This document shows positions 1 to 4,657 of a stretch of DNA of 5,446 nucleotides, piece by piece. Made by a program: the position numbers and the translations under genes. The stretch comes from DATKGQ01 sp035510715 (lineage in GTDB: Bacteria; Patescibacteriota; Saccharimonadia; Saccharimonadales; UBA4665): contig DATKGQ010000001.1 in the NCBI GenBank assembly GCA_035510715.1, forward strand, positions 1 through 5,446, read 5' to 3'. The notes beneath the pieces were generated by a model that was given only the letters and a program-made list of their open reading frames with translations, ran no database searches and had not been told where the DNA came from. Within the stretch, counting starts at the first letter, position 1. Every line of letters starts with the position of its first letter.

Positions 1-47
1 GCGCATATCAGTATTTTGCATGACCTATAATAGCTAAGAGCCGTAAG

Positions 48-56
48 TGTTATAAT
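48..56 (+). promoter_or_regulatory. Extended -10 promoter for the tRNA pair
   Basis: A perfect TATAAT at 51-56 is preceded by TG and one base (48-50), giving an extended -10 element. Transcription would start near 63, about three bases before the mature 5' end of tRNA-Gly at 66. No good -35 box lies 16-18 bases upstream, as is common for extended -10 promoters. A second TATAAT at 26-31 could be an upstream promoter, but its -35 region is nearly outside the window. Confidence 0.6.
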
Positions 57-65
57 CTGGGAAGT

Positions 66-140
66 GCGGGTGTCGTATAGTGGCTAGTATACAATTTTTC
101 CAAATTTGGGACACGAGTTCGATTCTCGTCACCCGCACCA
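66..140 (+). tRNA. tRNA-Gly, anticodon UCC
   Basis: The sequence folds as a 75-nt cloverleaf. The acceptor stem is 66-72 with 130-136, the D stem 75-78 with 87-90 (two of four pairs are G-U), the anticodon stem 92-96 with 104-108, and the T stem 113-117 with 125-129 around a TTCGATT loop. The discriminator is A137 and CCA is encoded at 138-140. The anticodon loop 97-103 places TCC at 99-101, so it reads GGA and GGG. Length and loop spacing match the E. coli UCC glycine tRNA as I remember it. The anticodon stem has a U-U opposition at 95/105 (tRNA positions 30/40), so it is weaker than usual. Mature 5' and 3' ends are inferred from the fold. Confidence 0.9.
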
Positions 141-141
141 T

Positions 142-218
142 GCCCCGGTAGCTCAGTTGGATAGAGCAGGAGACTTCTAAGCTCAAGGTCGGGGGTTCGA
201 ATCCCTCCCGGGGTACCA
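142..218 (+). tRNA. tRNA-Arg, anticodon UCU
   Basis: A 77-nt cloverleaf begins one base after the CCA of tRNA-Gly. The acceptor stem is 142-148 with 208-214 (first pair G-U), the D stem GCTC/GAGC at 151-154 and 164-167, and the T stem 191-195 with 203-207 around TTCGAAT. The discriminator is A215 and CCA is encoded at 216-218. The loop 174-180 (CTTCTAA) presents TCT at 176-178, which reads AGA and AGG. The anticodon stem 169-173/181-185 has only three Watson-Crick pairs in the middle: G169-A185 and A173-G181 are mismatched at both ends. It must come from the same transcript as tRNA-Gly, because one spacer base leaves no room for a promoter. No terminator hairpin follows before the next promoter at 227. 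Confidence 0.9.
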
Positions 219-226
219 ATAATCCA

Positions 227-256
227 TTGACATTGCGGTATAACTTTTGTTATACT
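227..256 (+). promoter_or_regulatory. Promoter of the toxin-antitoxin operon (leaderless)
   Basis: A perfect -35 box TTGACA at 227-232 is followed after 18 bases by TATACT at 251-256, which also carries an upstream TG (248-249, extended -10). The expected start point, about seven bases beyond the -10 box, is position 263, which is the A of the antitoxin ATG. The message should therefore be leaderless. This is the strongest promoter in the window by match to consensus. Confidence 0.8.
238..255 (+). promoter_or_regulatory. Operator-like inverted repeat over the -10 box
   Basis: GTATAAC (238-244) and GTTATAC (249-255) form a perfect 7-base inverted repeat around TTTT, lying in the promoter spacer and covering almost all of the -10 hexamer. 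Ribbon-helix-helix antitoxins bind as dimers to such palindromes and repress their own operon. Position and symmetry make this the likely autoregulatory site. That it is bound by this antitoxin is inference. Confidence 0.65.
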
Positions 257-262
257 ATTTGT

Positions 263-499
263 ATGAAAACAGCTATATCAATTCCAGACAAAGTGTTTAA
301 CTCAGCAGAAAAATTAGCGAATCGACTGGGGCAATCTCGTAGCCAGCTATATACTCAAGCTCTCAATAGCTATTTAGATAAACATCGTGGTGACAATGTC
401 ACTAAAAAACTCGACGAAGTTTACACTAGAATGGATTCTCGTTTAAGCACAACCATTCAAATACTTCAATCACGAACCATACCAAAGGATAAGTGGTGA
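263..499 (+). CDS. Ribbon-helix-helix antitoxin of a MazEF/PemIK-like module
   Basis: A 78-aa protein that should bind DNA as a dimer and neutralise the toxin encoded next to it. It opens with a short basic/hydrophobic beta strand (KTAISIP, residues 2-8), a helix at about 9-23 and a second helix at about 25-41 containing SRSQLYTQAL, the usual layout of ribbon-helix-helix antitoxins of the ChpI/PemI type. Residues 42-78 are the likely toxin-binding tail, ending in Trp as in several MazF partners. I chose the ATG at 263. A TTG at 227 in the same frame would extend the gene through its own promoter and operator, and residue 1 at 263 aligns with the strand that starts the fold. The promoter geometry predicts a leaderless start. 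The TGA stop overlaps the toxin start. Confidence 0.9.
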   Translation: MKTAISIPDKVFNSAEKLANRLGQSRSQLYTQALNSYLDKHRGDNVTKKLDEVYTRMDSRLSTTIQILQSRTIPKDKW

Positions 500-834
500 A
501 ACGTGGTCAAATTTGGTGGGCAGAAATATCTGAACCAGTAGCTTCAGAGCCGGGTTATAGGAGACCAGTTGTAATCGTACAATCGAATGATTTTAACAAA
601 AGTCGCATTAATACAGTGATTGTAGTTACCATTACCTCAAATCTCGGATTAGCAGAAGCTCCAGGAAATGTAAAGTTATCTCCCGATAAAACAGGTCTAA
701 GTAAAGAATCAGTAGCAAATGTCTCACAAATTATAACCTTGGATAAAAAATTCCTTGGGGAAATGGTTGGTCAAGTTGACCCTAAGACAATGCAGCAAAT
801 TGACGAAGGTATTAAGCTGGTATTAGCTCTCTAG
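496..834 (+). CDS. mazF: MazF/PemK-family endoribonuclease toxin
   Basis: A 112-aa toxin expected to cleave single-stranded RNA at short motifs in the cytoplasm when its antitoxin is lost. Family marks are RGQIWW at residues 3-8, EPGYRRPVVIVQ at 18-29 and TITSN at 45-49. By comparison with B. subtilis MazF, R23 and T47 correspond to the catalytic Arg and Thr. The block GLSKESVANVSQIITLDK (67-84) is also typical, and the length is normal, so the toxin looks intact. I prefer GTG 496 to GTG 493: it gives the usual 4-base GTGA overlap with the antitoxin stop, puts the AAGGA at 485-489 six bases upstream, and yields the standard MKRG start. Translation is probably coupled to the antitoxin. The cleavage motif cannot be read from sequence. 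Confidence 0.93.
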   Translation: MKRGQIWWAEISEPVASEPGYRRPVVIVQSNDFNKSRINTVIVVTITSNLGLAEAPGNVKLSPDKTGLSKESVANVSQIITLDKKFLGEMVGQVDPKTMQQIDEGIKLVLAL

Positions 835-855
835 TGTTTAAACAGACTAAACATT
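833..855 (+). terminator. Weak hairpin after the toxin gene
   Basis: Positions 833-840 pair with 848-855 (eight pairs, one of them G-U) around a 7-nt loop, starting inside the toxin stop codon. The stem is AT-rich and no run of T follows, so it is a poor intrinsic terminator and may only protect the 3' end. Confidence 0.25.
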
Positions 856-1003
856 ACTTAACACATAAGTCCCAGCATCGCTGACTACGCTGTACCATCT
901 GTCTATTAGGTCGCACTAGCCTAGATTTAGTTACCTACATACAAAACCGGGACTATATTTGACCCGATATACGTAGATAATTTATAGGTTTGGTGTAAGT
1001 TGG
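856..1003. other. Non-coding spacer, no gene seen
   Basis: The 230-base gap between the toxin and the next gene has no ATG-initiated frame on the plus strand. On the minus strand there are only very short frames (the longest I found is 14 codons). A TTGACC at 959-964 with TTTATA at 981-986 (16-base spacing) is a possible but unconvincing upstream promoter. I saw no tRNA, riboswitch fold or long inverted repeat. Confidence 0.4.
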
Positions 1004-1032
1004 TTGACGTTTTAGAATAAATTCATAATACT
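1004..1032 (+). promoter_or_regulatory. Promoter for the 324-aa protein gene
   Basis: TTGACG at 1004-1009 and AATACT at 1027-1032 are separated by 17 bases. Transcription would start near 1039, giving a leader of about 26 nt, unlike the leaderless genes elsewhere in the window. The leader contains GAGAG at 1053-1057, seven bases before the ATG, a partial ribosome binding site. Confidence 0.45.
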
Positions 1033-1064
1033 AGTACGGAATAATCTAGATTGAGAGATGGACT

Positions 1065-2039
1065 ATGTCAAACGAAATAGCCGGCAGTACCAGCCTGGCC
1101 TTAGAAACTGTACCAAAGCAATATACACAGCCACTCGCTTTTAATGGCGATATTATTTCCGTGACATCCGCGCCTGCTGGCTATACGCTGGATGTCAGTG
1201 AAGCAGTCAGGGACTTAAGTGATTACCACGGAGATCCATTTAAGGTAGACCATGTTGTGGATTTTGGAGCAGCAATGTTATCTTTGGCTGGAACATATCA
1301 AGGAGAGATGCTGGAAGATCCGGATACATGGCCTGATCAGGGCATAATTGTTCTATCTAACTATTACCGCGAGGCGGAAAAATTAGTTGCAGACGTAGAT
1401 ACCTTAGCTAATAAGATAATTGAGACACCGGACCTTTATAACGATAAGAGTTTTTGTAGAGACTATTTTGAACTGGCTAAGGCTGGATATGGAATGTTGA
1501 GAAAATATCTACCAGACTTCCGGGATGGCGCTATGAATGGGCGTCCTGTTTCCCTCGAGCGTGCCGGGCTTGTTACTACCCGCCTTGATCTAGAGGTATC
1601 TCCTGATGAGGTAATCCCAGACGAAGTAAGAGTAATTACCAAGCGTTCTCATCTTAAATATAATGATCCGACCGATCTTATGGTAACTGTGTCTTGGCGA
1701 GATCCGGATAGGTTAGCTGAAATCGACGACCAACCTATAACTGTTGCAGATTTTGTAAATCCGGCCTCATGGGCTTCAACGGGAGCATTTTTAGTCGCTG
1801 CTCAGTCAAGAGATGTTAAGCCTTCAGCACTAGTCCATCATTCTATAATGGCTACTTCGCAAGGAATTGAGTTTGCAAAGCGCGTAACAAAAAGCCGGGA
1901 TTTTGGCCAAATTGCCACACTCTTCTGCTCGGTTGGCATATCGGAAACAATGAATGAGCACTTCTACTTAGTAAATCCTGCCGTTGCCGATGCGGGCCAT
2001 GCCTTAAGGCACTTTTTGCCAACGTGGTATAAACCCTAA
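1065..2039 (+). CDS. Uncharacterised 324-aa soluble protein
   Basis: I do not recognise this protein. It has no signal peptide and no membrane segment, and it is acidic in character, so it is probably cytoplasmic. The first 35 residues are polar and low in charge (SNEIAGSTS...), and the body from about residue 60 looks mixed alpha-helical. A helical stretch around 98-150 (YYREAEKLVADVDTLANKI, then FELAKAGYGMLRKYL) precedes a beta-rich part near 165-235 that includes VITKRSHLKYNDPTDLMVTVSWRDPD. Cysteines are few (C131 and one near residue 289) and form no metal-binding cluster. The ATG at 1065 is supported by the upstream promoter and by codon use that looks protein-coding throughout. The gene stands alone: 230 bases follow the toxin gene and 75 precede the next. 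No function is proposed. Confidence 0.85.
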   Translation: MSNEIAGSTSLALETVPKQYTQPLAFNGDIISVTSAPAGYTLDVSEAVRDLSDYHGDPFKVDHVVDFGAAMLSLAGTYQGEMLEDPDTWPDQGIIVLSNYYREAEKLVADVDTLANKIIETPDLYNDKSFCRDYFELAKAGYGMLRKYLPDFRDGAMNGRPVSLERAGLVTTRLDLEVSPDEVIPDEVRVITKRSHLKYNDPTDLMVTVSWRDPDRLAEIDDQPITVADFVNPASWASTGAFLVAAQSRDVKPSALVHHSIMATSQGIEFAKRVTKSRDFGQIATLFCSVGISETMNEHFYLVNPAVADAGHALRHFLPTWYKP

Positions 2040-2076
2040 GAGTATCTGGTAATCAATGGTTTTAAGCTTATCATTA

Positions 2077-2105
2077 TTGTAAACTGACACTACTTCTTCT
2101 ATCCT
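2077..2105 (+). promoter_or_regulatory. Promoter of the six-cysteine surface protein gene
   Basis: TTGTAA at 2077-2082 and TATCCT at 2100-2105 are spaced by 17 bases. The expected start near 2112 leaves only about three untranslated bases before the ATG at 2115, and no Shine-Dalgarno sequence is present. This is a near-leaderless arrangement. Confidence 0.45.
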
Positions 2106-2114
2106 TTTATCAAC

Positions 2115-2777
2115 ATGGAAAAACTAAAAAGAGAAGCTGGATCGAGTATTGCCGGAATAGCCGTAGCGCTTGTAATTATAGTTTTGCTGGTGATTGTTGG
2201 TTTGATGGTATACAAGAATCATCATAAAACTTTTACTAGCTATGACGACTGTATCAATAATGGCGGCCAATGGTTGACTTATGATGGCGCGATACAGTTT
2301 GATGCCTGTAAGGGTAGCGGTCCTGAGTTATTCTTGCAATATTCAGCGCAGAACATGCCCAACATTAGTTCTAACCAAACTACTAAAAAGACAAATGTGG
2401 TATTGTCTAATGCTTCTGATTCAAGTGACTTGATTAACTATCTGACTTATAACTACTCAGGGTGCAATATTGGCCAGCCGGCAGGAAGCAGCGCTACCGG
2501 TTATTTTAAGATACTGGAAGAGGTTCCTAGTGGTTTCGCAGAGCTGAACTATGGGTGCAGTAATTATTCTCAAGCTGAGCTTAGTAAAAGTTACATAATT
2601 GCCATGAAACTAAGCAGCGGTTGGGTCCTGCTATCTCCCACAAACAACATGTTTGATAATGGCGTGCCAAGTTGTTTACTGGTTGACATGTTTAGGATCA
2701 GCAAAAGCTTAACCCCGCAATGCGAACAAAATACGGGTTACAATGACGGCTCCTTAAGAGCTGTCAGTTATCCGTGA
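2115..2777 (+). CDS. Single-pass membrane-anchored protein with six cysteines
   Basis: A 220-aa protein with a short basic N-terminus (MEKLKREAG), one hydrophobic helix at about residues 13-33 and a polar domain of about 185 residues rich in Ser, Asn and Thr. This predicts an N-in anchor with the domain outside the membrane. Six cysteines at 46, 65, 117, 148, 187 and 203 could form three disulfides. Residues 42-53 (SYDDCINNGGQW) resemble a short motif I associate with extracellular domains of small Patescibacteria membrane proteins, but that is impression rather than a search. There is no lipobox. The segment also lacks the Glu that follows the cleaved Gly in type IV pilins, so it is not a classical pilin. 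The ATG at 2115 lacks a Shine-Dalgarno site, but a promoter sits immediately upstream. Function unknown. Confidence 0.85.
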   Translation: MEKLKREAGSSIAGIAVALVIIVLLVIVGLMVYKNHHKTFTSYDDCINNGGQWLTYDGAIQFDACKGSGPELFLQYSAQNMPNISSNQTTKKTNVVLSNASDSSDLINYLTYNYSGCNIGQPAGSSATGYFKILEEVPSGFAELNYGCSNYSQAELSKSYIIAMKLSSGWVLLSPTNNMFDNGVPSCLLVDMFRISKSLTPQCEQNTGYNDGSLRAVSYP

Positions 2778-2827
2778 CTAGTAATCCGTCAATTATCTTA
2801 GGGAGCTGGATCAAATTCAGACATAAT

Positions 2828-2856
2828 TTGTGGGAAACATATTTGATTGATAATAT
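2828..2856 (+). promoter_or_regulatory. Leaderless promoter of the NUDIX gene
   Basis: TTGTGG at 2828-2833 and TAATAT at 2851-2856 are spaced by 17 bases. Six bases separate the -10 box from the ATG at 2863, exactly as at the toxin-antitoxin operon, so the start point should be the A of the ATG. No ribosome binding site is present. Confidence 0.5.
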
Positions 2857-2862
2857 TATCTT

Positions 2863-3393
2863 ATGAGCGAAATAAATATTTCAACTACTGAAGCGAAGCA
2901 AGAGAAACTGTTTTATATTGTCGCGAATATAATTATTATTAACCCTTCTAATACTACTTGTCTGCTACTTAAACGAAGCCTTAGAGAGAAAGTTTTCCCT
3001 GGTAAGTGGGCTTTTCCTGGCGGCAAATTGGAACATGATGATGTAAAAAGGCTTTTAACTGAAACAGGCAATGAACCGATTAATGGTATTGATAACATCA
3101 TGGGCATACTGGCTAAACGAGAAGCTAAGGAAGAATGCGGACTGACTGTTGATAGTGAAAAAAGCGCCGTAGTCAGTAATAAAGTTTTTGTGCGTCCCGA
3201 CGCAGTGCCGGTTTATTTGGCTATCGTAACAGCCGAATATGCCGGCGGGGATATTGTTCTGGAGGAAGATGCCTTTACTGATTTTGCATGGGTTAGCGAC
3301 GCTGAATTATCCAATTATGATTGCATCGATGGTGTGCCGGAAGAAGCTAGGGCGGCATTAGTGTCCTACGATTCTAAAGAAGAAGCTGTTTAA
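2863..3393 (+). CDS. NUDIX hydrolase with an enlarged Nudix box
   Basis: A 176-aa protein that should hydrolyse a nucleoside diphosphate linked to another group, using Mg2+ bound by the Nudix helix. The fold begins with FYIVANIIII (17-26) and continues with LLLKRS (34-39), GKWAFPGGKLE (47-57) and the helix REAKEECGL (86-94), whose Glu residues 87, 90 and 91 match the REUXEEXGU signature. A later strand/helix portion (VPVYLAIVTAEY, then DFAWVSDAEL) is typical of NTP-sanitising members. In the standard motif G and REUXEE are joined by a short loop. Here GG (53-54) and R86 lie about 18 residues further apart, filled by a polar stretch (roughly 58-80) ending in GILAK. The catalytic residues seem complete, so activity is likely but the substrate is unknown. 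The gene stands alone with its own leaderless promoter. Confidence 0.92.
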   Translation: MSEINISTTEAKQEKLFYIVANIIIINPSNTTCLLLKRSLREKVFPGKWAFPGGKLEHDDVKRLLTETGNEPINGIDNIMGILAKREAKEECGLTVDSEKSAVVSNKVFVRPDAVPVYLAIVTAEYAGGDIVLEEDAFTDFAWVSDAELSNYDCIDGVPEEARAALVSYDSKEEAV

Positions 3394-3399
3394 TAACAG
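3386..3399 (+). terminator. Short hairpin at the end of the NUDIX gene
   Basis: CTGTT (3386-3390) pairs with AACAG (3395-3399) around TAAT, overlapping the stop codon, with TTTT at 3403-3406 shortly after. The stem is only five pairs, so at most this is a weak terminator. Confidence 0.25.
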
Positions 3400-3436
3400 T
3401 ATCTTTTGTGACTTCCGAACTCTCCCTGTAAATTTC

Positions 3437-3462
3437 TGCTACACTTAAATAATAAGCGGAGG
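3437..3462 (+). promoter_or_regulatory. Extended -10 promoter and ribosome binding site for ybjQ
   Basis: TACACT at 3440-3445 with an upstream TG (3437-3438) is an extended -10 element. Transcription should start near 3452. GGAGG at 3458-3462 sits five bases before the ATG at 3468 and is the best Shine-Dalgarno sequence in the window. This gene therefore does not follow the leaderless pattern of its neighbours. Confidence 0.55.
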
Positions 3463-3467
3463 ATTGT

Positions 3468-3803
3468 ATGAAAGACGAAGTAATAATTGCGACCACCAAT
3501 GATATTCCCGGTTACGAAGTAACTGAAGTTTACGGTGAAGTTTTCGGTCTGATCGTGCGCAGCCGGAACGTATTCAGCAATATTGGCGCAGGGCTTAGAA
3601 CAGTCATCGGCGGAGAAGTAAAAGGCTACACAAAAATGTTATCGGACAGCCGGAAGCATGCAATTGCCCGGTTGCGTCTGGCAGCAACAGAAAAAGGGGC
3701 GAATGCTGTACTGGCCATGAGATTTGATTCAGGCGATATCGGTAACGTTATGAATGAAGTCGCGGCCTACGGGACAGCGGTTAAAATACGGCCCTTAAAA
3801 TAG
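3468..3803 (+). CDS. ybjQ: YbjQ/UPF0145 family protein
   Basis: A 111-aa cytoplasmic protein of the YbjQ family, which forms homo-oligomers and is labelled in domain databases as putative heavy-metal-binding; its role is not established. It matches my memory of E. coli YbjQ across the whole length. The N-terminal strand has TTNDIPGYEVTEVYGEVFG (residues 9-27). N34 is followed by the central IGAGLRTVIGGEVKGYTKML (39-58), equivalent to the family's GIRDIVGGRSGAYEKEL. A helix of small and charged residues (63-77) leads to GANAVLAMRFD (77-87), and the protein ends with YGTAVKIR (101-108). Length is normal and no residue is obviously missing. The strong GGAGG decides the ATG at 3468. The stop is followed at once by a possible TTG-initiated frame for a small membrane protein. 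Confidence 0.92.
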   Translation: MKDEVIIATTNDIPGYEVTEVYGEVFGLIVRSRNVFSNIGAGLRTVIGGEVKGYTKMLSDSRKHAIARLRLAATEKGANAVLAMRFDSGDIGNVMNEVAAYGTAVKIRPLK

Positions 3804-4027
3804 TTGAAGAGCAAGAAATCACCTAAAACTTTTTTAACCTCAACTTACGTAGCGCAATAGTTGTCATTGTTACAGTCGTGGTTGGTTTTATCGCTGGCAT
3901 GACTTTTTCCAGTTATTACTCAGACAATTCAGCTAATCCACCTTCGAAACTAGTTCCTTCCACGCATATCTGTAGCTGCCCGGAAATTCCTGCCGGTAGT
4001 AATATGGCGGAATATTGTAAGTGTTAA
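3804..4027 (+). pseudogene. Small membrane-anchored CxC-x12-CxC protein, frame broken at a T6A run
   Basis: Two frames together look like one small membrane protein. From TTG 3804, next to the ybjQ stop, the first frame reads a basic start (KSKKSPKTFL) and would stop at 3858-3860. The -1 frame, free of stops from 3827 to 4024, reads NLNLRSAIVVIVTVVVGFIAG, a transmembrane helix, then a polar tail with ICSC and YCKC, 12 residues apart, and ends with TAA at 4025-4027. Joined at the T-TTT-TTA at 3830-3836 they give about 74 aa with the classic layout of basic N-terminus, helix and outer domain. The break could be a base missing from the run of six T, a real mutation or programmed frameshifting. 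Within the open frame the only usual starts are GTG 3878 and ATG 3899, and both cut the helix. No ribosome binding site is clear. No known family recognised. Confidence 0.5.
3830..3836 (+). other. Slippery heptamer T-TTT-TTA
   Basis: In the frame starting at 3804 the codons ACT TTT TTA create the canonical X-XXY-YYZ heptamer (U UUU UUA). A -1 slip here leads directly into the open frame that carries the transmembrane helix and the cysteine motifs. No strong stimulatory stem-loop is obvious in the following 30 bases, so the site may be coincidental. Confidence 0.35.
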
Positions 4028-4042
4028 TCAGAATAATTCGAT

Positions 4043-4048
4043 TACAAT
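4043..4048 (+). promoter_or_regulatory. -10 box of the six-helix protein gene (leaderless)
   Basis: TACAAT at 4043-4048 lies six bases before the ATG at 4055, the same spacing as at 263, 2863 and 5101. The -35 region (about 4020-4026) is weak. No Shine-Dalgarno sequence precedes the ATG. Confidence 0.45.
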
Positions 4049-4054
4049 ATAGCC

Positions 4055-4624
4055 ATGCAGATAACCCGTCAACAATACATTATTTACAGCCAACTATGCT
4101 TATTTGTGAGCATGCTGATGTGTATTGCCATAAAACCCAAGGGCTTGGCTGCCAACGGGGGGATTAGTTATTACGGGACCTTTTTAGAAACAGCCGTACC
4201 ATATACTATCGGAATACTCGGAGGAGCGTACTTCGGATACCGGTTGGCCAAGACATTACACAAGGCTTCGCTTAAATATGTCCGGCTGGCCCTGATAGTA
4301 ATATCTATTCTGTCAATCGGCATTGTGCTAACCCCTTATTCAATTAATGCTGTTTTGGATTGGACGCATACTATCTTAGGGTCAATAATATTTATTCTTG
4401 AACTGGTTATAAGTGGCTGGGTGATTAAGTCCTTTGAATATGATTCAACAATACTAGTGCTGGGGCTGCTGGAATTCATTTGCGGCGTGTTAGCGGCTAT
4501 ATATACCCGGCCACCGCATGGATTTTTAATTCAATCGCAGCTATTGTTCCAACTTTTCTTCGGAATCATTCTCTACCGTAGTTTCAATGGTACTAAACTA
4601 GTTGCCGAAAAACAATTTGCCTAG
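4055..4624 (+). CDS. Six-transmembrane-helix protein of unknown function
   Basis: A 189-aa integral membrane protein with hydrophobic helices at about 8-26, 45-64, 75-93, 105-124, 132-150 and 158-174, and short loops. Both ends are probably cytoplasmic: the even number of helices agrees with the basic patches after helix 2 (RLAKTLHKASLKYVR) and at the C-terminus (KLVAEK). The first extracellular loop contains NGGISYYGTF (34-43), the most distinctive motif, and helix 2 is Gly-rich (GILGGAYFGYR). W103 and H105 near the start of helix 4 and TRPPHG (151-156) between helices 5 and 6 are candidate conserved sites. I could not assign it to a named transporter or enzyme family. The short loops argue against a large soluble active site. 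Its ATG has a leaderless promoter, and the gene is convergent with the next one, 33 bases away. Confidence 0.85.
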   Translation: MQITRQQYIIYSQLCLFVSMLMCIAIKPKGLAANGGISYYGTFLETAVPYTIGILGGAYFGYRLAKTLHKASLKYVRLALIVISILSIGIVLTPYSINAVLDWTHTILGSIIFILELVISGWVIKSFEYDSTILVLGLLEFICGVLAAIYTRPPHGFLIQSQLLFQLFFGIILYRSFNGTKLVAEKQFA

Positions 4625-4657
4625 TGTTTTAGACTGATAATAACCGAGATTTTCTAT

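Noticed and set aside
100..102. Reading CCA as the anticodon of the first tRNA (tRNA-Trp)
   Set aside because: That frame destroys the anticodon stem. The TCC frame pairs four of five positions and fits the glycine tRNA layout.
66..140. UGA-as-glycine code (SR1/Gracilibacteria)
   Set aside because: The glycine tRNA has UCC, not UCA, and TGA ends two convincing genes (497-499 and 2775-2777), with no in-frame TGA inside the others.
34..219. A 61-codon minus-strand frame across both tRNAs
   Set aside because: It is antisense to two well-folded tRNA genes and reads the PREGFEPPT-like peptide that is a familiar artefact of tRNA antisense translation.
227..262. An upstream TTG start adding 12 residues to the antitoxin
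   Set aside because: The extension would translate the -35 box, operator and -10 box. The ATG at 263 starts the ribbon-helix-helix fold and coincides with the predicted start point.
493..495. GTG 493 as the toxin start
   Set aside because: GTG 496 gives the typical 4-base overlap, better spacing from AAGGA and the usual MKRG beginning. The difference is one residue.
856..1003. Riboswitch or small RNA in the spacer after the toxin gene
   Set aside because: Only short chance pairings such as CAGC-ATC-GCTG and TAGGT/ACCTA were seen, with no recognisable aptamer and no terminator.
2115..2220. Type IV pilin-like N-terminus
   Set aside because: The helix is not preceded by a G-F/M-x-x-x-E processing site: no Glu lies at the fifth position after G9, so a single-pass anchor is the simpler reading.
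2913..3107. A 64-codon minus-strand frame inside the NUDIX gene
   Set aside because: It lies wholly antisense to a convincing NUDIX coding region and has no start signal of its own.
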